A DNA stretch of 64,000 nucleotides from Aeropyrum camini SY1 = JCM 12091 (GTDB lineage: Archaea > Thermoproteota > Thermoprotei_A > Sulfolobales > Acidilobaceae), in the NCBI RefSeq assembly GCF_000591035.1, contig NC_022521.1, positions 558,001 to 622,000 of the forward strand. The letters are read 5' to 3'. The notes under the pieces were generated by a model. That model was not told the DNA's origin and searched no databases. It saw only the letters and a program-made list of their open reading frames with translations. Shown here piece by piece: positions 33,466 through 42,594 of this stretch (the first letter of the stretch is position 1; every line of letters starts with the position of its first letter). The position numbers were made by a program, and so were the translations under genes.

Positions 33466-34356
33466 ATGCGAAGGCCACTCTGGGATACAGCCGTGTCTTC
33501 ACTATTGGGGTACGCCCTTGCGTACACCGCCAGCCTGCTGTTTGCAGTGTCTGACGTGCTCGTTAGAAAGGCGTCGAGGGATATAAGCCCGGTCGGCATA
33601 CTGTTTCTCTCCCTAACCTCAGGCATACCGAGCCTGGCTGTTGCGGCGCTGCTTCTGGGAGAGCCTCCCCTCCCCGGGGTGGAGTACCTCATTCTATACT
33701 GTATCATAGGGGCCGGCCACTTCTACTTCGGAAGACTCTTCTTCTACACGGCAGTAGCCGGTCTGGGAGCGTCTAGCGCGGCAATTATAGTGTCCGCCAC
33801 ACCCATGCTCTCCAGCCTCCTGGCTGTGCTGCTTCTAGGGGAGGCTCTAAGGCCCCAAGTACTAGCAGCTCTAATCCTGGTCACCACAGCAGCCTACATA
33901 GCGGCGAGAAACCCGTCGGGACGGCCGCTCCAGAACGTTAGCCGTACGAGAGCAGTACTTGCAGCGGCCGCGGCCACCATGATATTCGCCTCCACAACGG
34001 TGGCGGTTAGATGGATCGGGTTCCACGCTGACTCCCCGATAACGGGGGTAATAGCCTCCTACACGGGGGCCTACCCTCTTGCCTTGGCCACGGTCGAGCT
34101 CAGAAGGGTCTCGTGGGGAAGGCCAGCCCTCTACACAGCACTCGCCGCAGGCGTTGTGGTCGCTTTCGCCCAGGCGTCTAGATACTCCTCGCTAGAGCTA
34201 ATACCCGTGCCTGAGGCCTCCGTGCTCTTCGGTCTATTCCCAGTAAACACTGCTCTCATATCGGCGGTTGTAGGGGGAGAGGATGAGAAGCCCTCTAAAA
34301 AACATGTTTCAGCGGCGCTGATGTCGGTTGCGGCCGTAGCCCTAATGTTCTCATAA
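33466..34356 (+). CDS. EamA/DMT-family transporter
   Basis: A ten-helix drug/metabolite transporter-like protein made of two five-helix EamA repeats. The first repeat opens with LLFAVSDVLVRKASRDISPVG and the second with MIFASTTVAVRWIGF, each with the conserved polar pattern after the first helix. The C-terminus has the typical VAALMSVAAVALMF ending. Likely exports or imports a small metabolite; the substrate is unknown. The start is ATG at 33466. It is convergent with the metallophosphoesterase gene. Confidence 0.87.
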   Translation: MRRPLWDTAVSSLLGYALAYTASLLFAVSDVLVRKASRDISPVGILFLSLTSGIPSLAVAALLLGEPPLPGVEYLILYCIIGAGHFYFGRLFFYTAVAGLGASSAAIIVSATPMLSSLLAVLLLGEALRPQVLAALILVTTAAYIAARNPSGRPLQNVSRTRAVLAAAAATMIFASTTVAVRWIGFHADSPITGVIASYTGAYPLALATVELRRVSWGRPALYTALAAGVVVAFAQASRYSSLELIPVPEASVLFGLFPVNTALISAVVGGEDEKPSKKHVSAALMSVAAVALMFS

Positions 34357-34378
34357 ACCAGTTGTCTCCCAAAGCTCT

Positions 34379-36565
34379 CTATCCAGCCCTCGACCTGTAT
34401 ACAGCAGCTGCTAGTATTATGATGGCAGCGGCCACCGCAGCCCCCAGTATTATGAGAGAGCTGTCGAAACCGCCGCCTACTGTTTGCCCAGTCTCAACCG
34501 TTGTGGCTGTAGCAGTTTTCTCCCCTGTCTCCACGGTGGTTGTGGTCACGCTGGTCTTCTCTCCCGTTGTCGTTGTTTCCACCGTCTCTTCCATCGTTGT
34601 CGTCTCCGGGACGGTCTCCTTTGCCGTTTCCGTCTCAGTAGTTTCAGTTGTCTCGGGTGGTTGAGTGGTTGTCGTGGTCTGGGGTGCAGGCACTTCAAGC
34701 TCTATAACAGCCTCGCTGGTGTTTCCAGCAATGTCTACCGCTGTCACTTTTATGCCCTCCATGCCTGGTACCGCCTGGGTTCTTATCACGTAGATTGAGG
34801 GGTCTAGACCGGAGAACACTGGCACCTCATCGCCCGTCCCCAGGACCTCAGCGTATATCCTCTCTATGCCCCAGCCGACGTCGGACACTTTCACCTGTAT
34901 AGTCACTATGGAGCCTGGGAAAGGCTTGCTTGGCACTACAGACTGGACCTCTATCTGCGGCGGCGTTTCATCGGGCTCGCCGTACATCACCGTCTTCCCT
35001 ATGCTGCTGTCTATTTCGAACGTGCCTATACCCAGGTAGTAGAGCCCTTGGTCCACAATCCTGATGTCTACCGGAGTGAGGCCCTCAGCTATGAGGTTGT
35101 TCTTGTAAACTTCCGCTGGGACCGCCTTGGATAGGGGGTAGACCAGTGTTAGCCTCTCTAGCGCTACCCCGAAGTCCTCGATATTGTATATCCAGGAGTA
35201 GGACTTACCGCCGGTTCCGTAGGATGAGTATACCTCGAAGCCAGTGGTGTCTATGCTCCCCTTCTCAAGCCTGTACTCACGGTCTAGCGATATAACCTCC
35301 ACCTGACCGTCTGCCGTCACCCTAACTACCTTAGCCCCCCAGAAGTAGCCCTGGGGGTGGCCGTGCATTGATGTGGTTGTGGTTATGAAGTAGACGGCAG
35401 TGTTGTCCTGTCTAAAGTAGATGGCGTCGGCGTCCCGGTGCACATGGCCTGCGAAGACCACCTTGACTATTTCATACTTGTTTATTATGTCGAAAAACCT
35501 CTCCACTAGGTCGAAGTGGGATTCCCAGCTGCCGTAGAGGGCTCCTCTAAAGCTCTCTGGGTCTCCCTTATACCTTCCTGGGTCCGAGAATATGGGGTGG
35601 TGGAACATTATCATGGCGACCACGTTTTCTCCACTGTACTGCGACAGAACGTTCTCAAGGAAGTCCAGGCCCTCCGGCTCGACATACCCTTCCGACTGGC
35701 TGTCCAGCCCTATAAACAGGAAGTTGCCCCACTTTGCAGCCCAGTATCTGGCTGGAACGTTGTATTTGCCGTAGAAGTCGAGCAAGAACGCTTTCAGGCC
35801 CGGAACCTGGGCCCAGTCATGGTTGCCGGGCGCTGTAAACGCAGGGACGAGCAGCTGGTTCATAGCGAAGACCCAGTTTCTATAGGAGCTTACGTTGATG
35901 CCGATGTCGCTAATATCCCCCGTAACCACTACGAGGTTTAGGCCCAGCTCGTACTTGAGTGTGTTGATAAGGGCGACGTACCTTGCAAGCTTTAGATCGT
36001 TCAATATACCCTTGTCTATAGCCCCAAGCTGCGTGTCGGTCAGGTGTAGGATAACAAGCTCCTCCGGCGGGGCGTCATACACTATAAGGGAGTGCGGCAT
36101 CCAGATGATATCGCCATCGGAGAGCACTAGGTAAAGATTGTAGAGGCCCGGGGCCGCGTCCGAGGGTAAAGAGAGTCTAGCCAGTGCTGCGCCCACCACG
36201 TAGCCATCCTTTATTGACACCGAATCGGCCATCTTCTCTACGGACTCTACCGTGAGATCTACCCTAGATCCCGTCTCAACGTTAACCACATACGCTGTGG
36301 CTACTTCTACATAGGTGCTAAGCTCCACCTCTATAGAGTCGCCGGGCCTGGCCGCAAGGGGCTTTGCCCAGGTGGGATCTAGGATTCGGGCCTCAGTTTC
36401 GACGGACTGGAGTACAGCCTGCCAAGGCTCGGGAGCCTCGCTTATAGCAGCAGTTGCCGTGGCCTCCGGAGCACCCGGGATCGGGCTTGCTAGAGGGGCG
36501 AGTAACGCTAGCGCTGCGAGGAGGAGTAGGGAAGCTCCAGCTACGGGCGTTCTCAAACACCACAC
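34379..36565 (-). CDS. Secreted, membrane-anchored calcineurin-like metallophosphoesterase
   Basis: Extracellular binuclear metallophosphoesterase. A signal peptide covers about residues 1-28 and a beta-rich N-terminal domain follows. The catalytic motifs are LHLTDTQLG, VVVTGDISDIG, TAPGNHDW, MFHHPIF and VFAGHVHRDAD. An Ig-like segment comes next, then a Thr/Glu-rich stalk (about residues 645-695) and a C-terminal helix ending YRSRAG. It would sit on the cell surface and may hydrolyse phosphoesters, nucleotides or polyphosphate. The start is GTG at 36565, only about 36 bp from the divergent gene's longest frame, so the shared promoter region is compact. Confidence 0.87.
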   Translation of the reverse strand: MWCLRTPVAGASLLLLAALALLAPLASPIPGAPEATATAAISEAPEPWQAVLQSVETEARILDPTWAKPLAARPGDSIEVELSTYVEVATAYVVNVETGSRVDLTVESVEKMADSVSIKDGYVVGAALARLSLPSDAAPGLYNLYLVLSDGDIIWMPHSLIVYDAPPEELVILHLTDTQLGAIDKGILNDLKLARYVALINTLKYELGLNLVVVTGDISDIGINVSSYRNWVFAMNQLLVPAFTAPGNHDWAQVPGLKAFLLDFYGKYNVPARYWAAKWGNFLFIGLDSQSEGYVEPEGLDFLENVLSQYSGENVVAMIMFHHPIFSDPGRYKGDPESFRGALYGSWESHFDLVERFFDIINKYEIVKVVFAGHVHRDADAIYFRQDNTAVYFITTTTSMHGHPQGYFWGAKVVRVTADGQVEVISLDREYRLEKGSIDTTGFEVYSSYGTGGKSYSWIYNIEDFGVALERLTLVYPLSKAVPAEVYKNNLIAEGLTPVDIRIVDQGLYYLGIGTFEIDSSIGKTVMYGEPDETPPQIEVQSVVPSKPFPGSIVTIQVKVSDVGWGIERIYAEVLGTGDEVPVFSGLDPSIYVIRTQAVPGMEGIKVTAVDIAGNTSEAVIELEVPAPQTTTTTQPPETTETTETETAKETVPETTTMEETVETTTTGEKTSVTTTTVETGEKTATATTVETGQTVGGGFDSSLIILGAAVAAAIIILAAAVYRSRAG

Positions 36566-36690
36566 CGTAATTCACCCTATTCCTAGTAAACCCCTTTATA
36601 GTGGAAGGCCTCCTGTTGAAGTGGACGTGTCAAAACCGGTTTTACACGCAGCTGAAAACAGGGGGAGGCCCTCTTATTAGCCCTAGAGGT

Positions 36691-37932
36691 TTGAATGGGA
36701 ATCCGGACGTGCTGGCAGGGTGGAATGTATTGGCTAGGCCTGTGCTAGCGATCCTCATGGCTAGTCTACTCATCGCTCCCCTACTGATGTCCGCTTCATC
36801 CCTAGCATCTCCCGGAGGAGTGATGGTGGCGGTAGACGTTAGCCACGGCCAGGGTACAGAGGGTCTCGACACTATAGTGTCGAGCTGTGCGGGCTGCATC
36901 TGGGTTCTCATACTCGCCGACGAGTCTCAGGAGGCGAACATAACGCCTGATATTCTCGGGCTGTTCCAGGAGAAGAGGTATGGGGGGCTAACGCCGGATA
37001 ACCTCTCCGACGTGGACGTGCTGCTCATAGGCCAGGCCGCTTCTCTGCTCTCCAACGATGAGGTCTCAGCTATTGCAAGCTGGGCCTCCCAGGGGAAGAA
37101 GGCTGTCTGGGTGGCTGGGGACAGCGACTACCCAGCCCAGGGTAGCGAGACCGCTCAGCAGGTTGTAAACCAGGTTCTAGAGGCTCTGGAAAGCAGTATT
37201 AGGATCGATTATATCAGCGTGGAGGATGACGAGAGCAACGCCGAGAGGTCCTACAGGGTAGTGGGCATCGTCGATCCTGAAGGCGTCTTCTCATTCCTAA
37301 AGGAAGGCCTGCCCAACGGCGGCAAGGTGCTCTTCCACGGTCCAGGCGGCCTCTTCGTGATAGGCACCGACGGCACCCCCGCTAACCCGATTAAGGAGCC
37401 TGAGAAGAAGCCGGACAATGTGTATGTCATAGTCAGGACCACGGAGAACTCGAGGAGCGTGCAGCACCAGGACCCGAGTAACGGCGGCCTCCCAGCAGTG
37501 CTCTACGACCCCCTAAGCGACTTCTACAACACCGGGCCCTTCCCGCTGATGATGGCTGAGGTTAAGGATAACGTGCTAATATTCGCCAGCAGCGAGACCA
37601 TGTACGGCGGCTACGAGCCTATGACCGCCCCCGAGTACTACGGGGTACAGCTAGACGGCCCGGAGTTCGTGTCAAAGGTAATAGCCACTATGGTCGGGTT
37701 CACTCAGGGCACTTTCATAGTGGTTGAGAAGGTCATAACACAGACCGAGACGGTCACCGAGACTGTGACTAAGACCCAGACGGAGACTACTACGGAGACC
37801 GAGACAGCCACCGTTACGGAGACAGTTACTGAGACTACTACGGTTACGGAGACGAATACAGCGGTTATAGCGGCCGCAGTGATAATAGTACTAGCCGCCC
37901 TGGGAGCAGCGTTCTTCCTACTTAGAAGATAA
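36691..37932 (+). CDS. Cell-surface protein with Thr/Glu stalk and C-terminal anchor
   Basis: A secreted protein of about 413 residues. The signal peptide ends near SASSLASP, and the first mature block VMVAVDVSHGQGTEGLD resembles a DUF4350-like or glutamine-amidotransferase-like surface domain. A central region (VDVLLIGQAASLLSND) has a Rossmann-like strand pattern. The stalk is dominated by TET repeats (about residues 370-400), and a hydrophobic helix ends in FFLLRR. The longest frame starts at 36601, but promoter space is needed; TTG at 36691, GTG at 36709 or TTG at 36730 are candidate starts. Its partner is the divergent surface phosphoesterase. Confidence 0.75.
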   Translation: MNGNPDVLAGWNVLARPVLAILMASLLIAPLLMSASSLASPGGVMVAVDVSHGQGTEGLDTIVSSCAGCIWVLILADESQEANITPDILGLFQEKRYGGLTPDNLSDVDVLLIGQAASLLSNDEVSAIASWASQGKKAVWVAGDSDYPAQGSETAQQVVNQVLEALESSIRIDYISVEDDESNAERSYRVVGIVDPEGVFSFLKEGLPNGGKVLFHGPGGLFVIGTDGTPANPIKEPEKKPDNVYVIVRTTENSRSVQHQDPSNGGLPAVLYDPLSDFYNTGPFPLMMAEVKDNVLIFASSETMYGGYEPMTAPEYYGVQLDGPEFVSKVIATMVGFTQGTFIVVEKVITQTETVTETVTKTQTETTTETETATVTETVTETTTVTETNTAVIAAAVIIVLAALGAAFFLLRR

Positions 37933-38156
37933 CAGCTGGAACGCTGTGAGAGCCCGGGGGCGTTCCGCCTTAACCCACCACACATTTCTTTTCTATAAAT
38001 TCCATAAATACTCTACTACGGTGCTCAGCCTTCTTATCACCCGGCTCTGGATCCCCGCGATCTGATCGAGGCCCCGGTCTATCTCGTGCTTCACGTCTAA
38101 ACTATAGTACTAATCTTTTAGCTGTTGGATTTAGCTTTTAAACGGGGTGGTGGAGG

Positions 38157-39626
38157 GTGGCTGGTCAGGCTGTTGTCGTCAGCCTCCTAGTCCTCCTTCT
38201 CTACCTGGCTCTTGGCTCCTTGATAACTGTTTATGCTAGGAGGAGAATGGCTCGTGGGGAGGGGGAGTTCTACCTCGCGGGTAGGAGGCTAACTGGGTTT
38301 CTATCGGCTATGACCTATGCCGCCACTACTTACAGCAGCTTTATGATCGTCGGTCTCGTAGGCCTCGCTTATTTTACGGGTATTGGCAGTCTTGTTTTCG
38401 AGCTCTCCTATCTTGTGGCTACTGTTGTGCTGCTCTCAATATTCTCCCATAGGGTTTGGAGGATGTCTAGGGAAAGGGGCTGGGTTAGCCCTGGCGAGAT
38501 GCTGGCCGACCTCTTGGGCAGCCCTTGGGTTGCTCTGGCTGCCAGCCTTGTTTTCCTGGTGTCCCTTGTACCCTATGCATCGGCCCAGCTGAAGGGTATT
38601 GCGGAGACCATAGTAGCTATAGCCGGGTATAGCCCAGACAACACTGGAGCTTATATAGCGGCGGTTGGGGCGGCCTTGTTGATCCTCCTAGCCTGGTCGC
38701 TGGTTGCGGGGGTTAGGGGCGTTGTTCTTACAGACGCTTTCCAGGGGTTGTGGATGCTCACAGCCGGTACCCTGCTGTTCCTATGGTTAGCCTCCAGGGT
38801 GTTCTCGGGGGCTGGGGCGGGCGAGGTCCTCACAGCCATGGAGTCTGCAGGGCTTTTTAGGATGTGGAGTTCGAGCCTGCTGATAGGCTTTGTGACTCCA
38901 TGGGTCTTCTTCGCCGTAACCAACCCTCAGGTGGTCCAGAGACTCTATATGCCGAAGGACGAGGAGAGCCTCAGGAGGATGATACTCTACTTCGCCCTCT
39001 TCGGTCTCTACTATACTCTCCTGGTTGTGGCCATAGGTTTTCTCGCTAGAGCGGGGGTGGAGCTGGGGATAGTAGACATAGACCCCCAGGGCAGGGACCA
39101 GGTTACCCCCCAACTCTTATCCCTGGCGCACCCCCTGCTGGCGGCGCTGGTTTTCACCAGTATTGTGGCGGCTTCGGTCTCCACAGCAGACAGCATTATA
39201 CTCGCCCTGGCGAGCAGCGCCTCGAGGGATATAGGGTTGCTAGTGCTCAGGCTAGGGGAGAGGGAGAGGCTGAGGCTCGGATACGGGGCGGCGGCTCTCT
39301 TCACCGTTTTGATGGCTGCTTTTGCAGCCTCCAGGATAGGCTATATAGTCCAGCTGTCTGTGTTAAGCAGTGTTATGCTGCTTGGACTGGCCCCCGTTAC
39401 CATAGCAGCTTGGCTCGGGCTGAAGGTAAACCCGGCTTTTGCAATATCTTCCATAGCCGCGGGGCCCTTAATAGTTGCTGCCAACGTCCTCTACCAGCTG
39501 GCGATGGGAGGGGGGATCTCCCTGAGCCCTGCTAAGGTTGTGCTGGGGTTGCCTCTAAGCGTTTGGGTGTTGATCGTGGCTATAGCCCTAACTCTAGCCG
39601 GACTGGTTGTTGAAAGGAGTAGATAG
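38157..39626 (+). CDS. Sodium:solute symporter (SSS) family protein
   Basis: A sodium-coupled transporter of the SSS family (panF/putP-like) with about 13 membrane helices. The conserved core motif near the first third is AMTYAATTYSSFMIVGLVGLAYFTG, and the sodium-site region is around ASVSTADSIILALAS (about residues 345-359). The start is GTG at 38157, with a TATA-like gcttttaaac about 20 nt earlier. Substrate cannot be assigned (pantothenate, proline, sugars or nucleosides are known for relatives). It is followed 21 bp later by the DUF1152 gene, perhaps one operon. Confidence 0.88.
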   Translation: MAGQAVVVSLLVLLLYLALGSLITVYARRRMARGEGEFYLAGRRLTGFLSAMTYAATTYSSFMIVGLVGLAYFTGIGSLVFELSYLVATVVLLSIFSHRVWRMSRERGWVSPGEMLADLLGSPWVALAASLVFLVSLVPYASAQLKGIAETIVAIAGYSPDNTGAYIAAVGAALLILLAWSLVAGVRGVVLTDAFQGLWMLTAGTLLFLWLASRVFSGAGAGEVLTAMESAGLFRMWSSSLLIGFVTPWVFFAVTNPQVVQRLYMPKDEESLRRMILYFALFGLYYTLLVVAIGFLARAGVELGIVDIDPQGRDQVTPQLLSLAHPLLAALVFTSIVAASVSTADSIILALASSASRDIGLLVLRLGERERLRLGYGAAALFTVLMAAFAASRIGYIVQLSVLSSVMLLGLAPVTIAAWLGLKVNPAFAISSIAAGPLIVAANVLYQLAMGGGISLSPAKVVLGLPLSVWVLIVAIALTLAGLVVERSR

Positions 39627-39647
39627 TATTTTTCAATTATAAGTAAC

Positions 39648-40709
39648 ATGTATTTTCCTATGAACCGGAGTACAAGCGGTGGTGGGGAGGCTTTGAAGCG
39701 TATAGGGGATTTAGAAGACCTCGCCGACGCTAAGGTCCTGGTTTTCGGTGCAGGAGGAGGTGGAGATGCCCTCGGCGCCATACACCTCTACAGACGGCTG
39801 GAGAGGATTGGGGCGAGGCCTATACTGGGCAGCATCGTCTGGGAGAGGAGGGTTGTAGACCCAACCCCAGGGCCGATTCCGGTGGAGAGCATAATAGGGT
39901 CTCAGAAGATAGCAGAGCATGCCGCAATAGTTAGGGGCTGGGAGTATGTTGAGAGGGGGGGTGTGAGGTTCATCCCCCAGATAGTTAGGGCTTCTAGAGT
40001 GCTTGGCGTTGAGGCCGTGGCACTCGGAGTTGACGGGGGAGCCTTGGGCCTTGCAAACGCTCTCGAGACCCTGGAGGATTTCTACGGGCTCGACGCTATC
40101 ATAGCCCTTGATTCCGGGGGCGACGCGCTTGCCCTGGGCTGCGAGGAGGACCTGTGGAGCCCGCTCGCAGATGCCGTCAGCCTCTCGTCCCTTAAGGAAG
40201 TTAACATTGGTGTGAAGCTCCTTGCAGTACACGGTTACGGCGTAGACGGTGAGCTACCTAGGAGCTACGTCCTCAAGAGGATAGCCGACGTTGCCAGAGA
40301 AGGGGGGTTGGTGGGCTTCACCAGCATAACAAGACTGGACGCAGGGGCTCTAGATAGGATTGAGCGTTATTTCGTGAGTGAAGCCTCGAAAGCCCCAGTC
40401 TGGGCTTTCAAGGGCGAGTGGGGGGGAAGGAGTATAAGGGGGGGTAGCAGGGTTATCGAGCTAGATCCTCTCCAGGCCACCACGGCAATAATGGATATAG
40501 ATAAGGTGGTGTCACTAACTCCCCTCCCACACGCTGTGGCCAATAGTAGGAGCATCTACGAGGCTAACTCTATACTCAACGATAGGTGCGTCTATACTGA
40601 GCTCAACTTGGAGGAGGACCTCGCATCGAACCCTGGGTTGAGAGCAGCTGAGGCTAGAAGCAGGGGCAGGAGACTCCTTAGAAGGCTAGGTTGCAGGCCT
40701 CTCTGCTAG
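39648..40709 (+). CDS. DUF1152 family protein
   Basis: Archaeal DUF1152 protein of unknown function. The Rossmann-like opening is ADAKVLVFGAGGGGDALGAIHLY (about residues 26-48), a Gly-rich nucleotide or phosphate loop. Conserved acidic segments follow (ALDSGGDALALGCEED and ELDPLQATTAIMDID). The C-terminus is basic (SRGRRLLRRLGC). It lies 21 bp after the symporter, which hints at coupled function, but no pathway is known. The start is ATG at 39648. Confidence 0.82.
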   Translation: MYFPMNRSTSGGGEALKRIGDLEDLADAKVLVFGAGGGGDALGAIHLYRRLERIGARPILGSIVWERRVVDPTPGPIPVESIIGSQKIAEHAAIVRGWEYVERGGVRFIPQIVRASRVLGVEAVALGVDGGALGLANALETLEDFYGLDAIIALDSGGDALALGCEEDLWSPLADAVSLSSLKEVNIGVKLLAVHGYGVDGELPRSYVLKRIADVAREGGLVGFTSITRLDAGALDRIERYFVSEASKAPVWAFKGEWGGRSIRGGSRVIELDPLQATTAIMDIDKVVSLTPLPHAVANSRSIYEANSILNDRCVYTELNLEEDLASNPGLRAAEARSRGRRLLRRLGCRPLC

Positions 40710-40714
40710 CGTCC

Positions 40715-41077
40715 TCACTCGTTCTTCGCAGGCCTTATCGCAGAGTATGCCTTAAGTGACATTACAGTCTCCTCTAGCATCTCAACCCTCTCTATAAGAT
40801 AGGTTATAGCGTCTTCCATCTGTCTGTACTTGCCTTCGAGGAGTGTGAGCTTCATCCTATAGTCTTTTTCAAGCTTGTCCACCTTCCTGCTTAGAGCGAG
40901 CAGGGTTTTAGTAGATTCCTCGCTCGGCTCTGAGGCGAACCCTTTGTTAAGCCCCATCTTTATGTAAAACTTTATAATGTCGGTGACCTGAACGCCGAGC
41001 TCGGCAGCCCTCTTCTTCAGCTCGCTATACACGCTATCGGGGAGTGAGAGGTGAACCGTTGGCATGTCTTTCCCCAT
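40715..41077 (-). CDS. Ribbon-helix-helix (CopG-like) regulator with C-terminal coiled coil
   Basis: The N-terminal strand (PTVHLSLPDSVYSELKKRAAEL, about residues 6-27) and helices form a ribbon-helix-helix DNA-binding unit. A long coiled coil of heptads (about residues 58-105, LSRKVDKLEKDYRMK and following) probably mediates oligomerisation. The start is ATG at 41077. The first 15 bases of the gene are repeated exactly upstream at 41119-41133, which may be an autoregulatory operator (see finding). Its stop faces the DUF1152 gene convergently. Confidence 0.8.
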   Translation of the reverse strand: MGKDMPTVHLSLPDSVYSELKKRAAELGVQVTDIIKFYIKMGLNKGFASEPSEESTKTLLALSRKVDKLEKDYRMKLTLLEGKYRQMEDAITYLIERVEMLEETVMSLKAYSAIRPAKNE

Positions 41078-41100
41078 AAAGAAGAATACTGTAGTCCTAG

Positions 41101-41110
41101 TATTTAAATT
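41101..41110 (-). promoter_or_regulatory. TATA box for the coiled-coil RHH regulator
   Basis: The minus-strand box reads aatttaaata, about 24-33 nt before the ATG at 41077. This places the transcription start at or near the ATG, so the mRNA is probably leaderless. The duplicated 15-mer of the gene start lies directly upstream (41119-41133). Confidence 0.5.
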
Positions 41111-41216
41111 AATCTGTCCATGTCTTTCCCCATGGAGAATAAGACTGGAATCCCATTAGAGTAATGTATTTCACGAAAAAAGACTCTATAAACTATGGTT
41201 TGGGGGTTGAGGAGGC

Positions 41217-41390
41217 GTGCGCGTCGTCAGTTTCAAGATAGAGGAGGATCTGCTGGAGCTGCTTGAAGAGTATGCTAGGAGGAAGAACCTGACTAAGAGT
41301 GAGATAATACGGAGGGCGCTTGAGAAGTATCTTAGGGAGAAGCCCGATATGAAGCCTTATGTAGGGAAGGTTATGAAAATATATGCCTAA
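41217..41390 (+). CDS. Small ribbon-helix-helix (CopG-like) regulator, 57 residues
   Basis: The frame begins with GTG at 41217 after a strong gaggagg. It encodes RVVSFKIEEDLLELLEEYAR followed by a turn (RKNLTKSEIIRRAL), which is the ribbon-helix-helix pattern of strand, helix, TxSE turn and helix. The end is KVMKIYA at stop 41388-41390. It is divergent from the other RHH gene across 139 bp and followed by the HTH-CBS regulator. Small archaeal RHH proteins usually act as dimeric repressors. Confidence 0.78.
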   Translation: MRVVSFKIEEDLLELLEEYARRKNLTKSEIIRRALEKYLREKPDMKPYVGKVMKIYA

Positions 41391-41536
41391 ATCCACAGTT
41401 TTATGCTTGACGTCGGACTCGAGACCCTCCCTTATGATTATTCTCTGGCTATAGGCTTATGGAACGCTAGGTTTCTTTCAATTTTCTATATAAAAGTTTT
41501 ATACGGTTAAACCGTGACAAATTTAGTCGAGGGTCT

Positions 41537-42442
41537 ATGGACTTGAAGATGCTTACCAGCCTTCAGAGGGAGGTTCTTGAGACTCTTGTGTCGCTCTATG
41601 AGAGGCACAAGAGGATGATAAAGAGTAAGGAGGTTGCAGAGGCGCTTGGCAAGGACGAGGGTACTGTGAGGAACGTTATAATGTGGCTCAAGAGCCTGGG
41701 GCTCGTTGAGAGCCGCACGGGCCCCGCTGGAGGTTACATGCCGACTCTGAAGGCCTACGAGGTTATAGGTGTTCAGACCCCTACTCTCAGCCACGTCACC
41801 TACGGGCAGGTTATAGTGGAGAAGGATGGTAACCAGTACCGGTACGCCGCGCTCGATATGGAGATAATGGGTATATTCGGGAGCGACACTATGAAGGCCG
41901 TGGTAACGGTCTCGGGCAACATAGCCCCTGTTGAAAAGGGCGATCTGGTTAGGGTTGAGAGCGTGCCCGTACGGAAGTTTGCGTTGGAGGGGAGGGTAGA
42001 GAAGGTGAGCAAAGAGGCTAGACAACTGATGATAGTTATATCCAAGATGACCGTGATACCGAATATCAAGGTTAACAGCCTGATATCTAGAAAGCTCCTA
42101 ACGGTAAGGCACAACATGACAGTTAGGGAGGTGGCCAAGTTCCTCTACAGCCACGGCATTAGAGGGGCTCCGATAGTCGACGACAAGAATAACATCATAG
42201 GGTTCATAACCACCACAGACATATCAATGCTCATAGCCCGGGGCGAGGACCTCGATGCGACAGTTGACAGGTATATGAGGAAAACAGTGTTTACTATAAA
42301 CGAGGACGAGAGCATATACGAGGCTATGAGGTACATGGACTTCAACGGCGTGGGGAGACTAGTGGTTATAGACTATGCTGGCAGACCACTGGGCATAATA
42401 ACCAGGACAGACATTCTCAAGGCTCTAATAGCGGTTAAATAA
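41537..42442 (+). CDS. Transcriptional regulator with winged helix and two CBS domains
   Basis: A winged helix-turn-helix domain (about residues 5-70, SKEVAEALGKDEGTVRNVIMWL) is followed by a beta-rich middle domain and two tandem CBS domains (about residues 180-240 and 243-300, each ending GFITTTDISM and GIITRTDILKAL). CBS pairs usually sense adenosine nucleotides, so the protein may link transcription to energy state. The start is ATG at 41537. It sits next to two RHH regulator genes, which makes this a regulator-dense segment. Confidence 0.87.
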   Translation: MDLKMLTSLQREVLETLVSLYERHKRMIKSKEVAEALGKDEGTVRNVIMWLKSLGLVESRTGPAGGYMPTLKAYEVIGVQTPTLSHVTYGQVIVEKDGNQYRYAALDMEIMGIFGSDTMKAVVTVSGNIAPVEKGDLVRVESVPVRKFALEGRVEKVSKEARQLMIVISKMTVIPNIKVNSLISRKLLTVRHNMTVREVAKFLYSHGIRGAPIVDDKNNIIGFITTTDISMLIARGEDLDATVDRYMRKTVFTINEDESIYEAMRYMDFNGVGRLVVIDYAGRPLGIITRTDILKALIAVK

Positions 42443-42594
42443 TGCGGTGGCTACCAGGGTATGTAAGAGGCTCACGCAACCCCAACTCTGCTTGAAAGCT
42501 CATAACATCCAGCCCTGCCCAGAGATCTTGGGCTATAGGGGTTGAGAGGTCGGGGCGGTCCGCTGGCGGGTTGGAGGTCCTGTCTATCCGCCTT

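Noticed and set aside
37990-38110. Possible small RNA between the surface protein and the symporter
   Set aside because: A C-like ggtgataa and a ctga occur on the minus strand but no second pair is found; sequence is otherwise unremarkable.
42460-42594. Hairpin gccca...tgggc near 42515-42535 as a small RNA
   Set aside because: A single short stem in the gap between convergent genes is better explained as a terminator-like structure; too little evidence to annotate.
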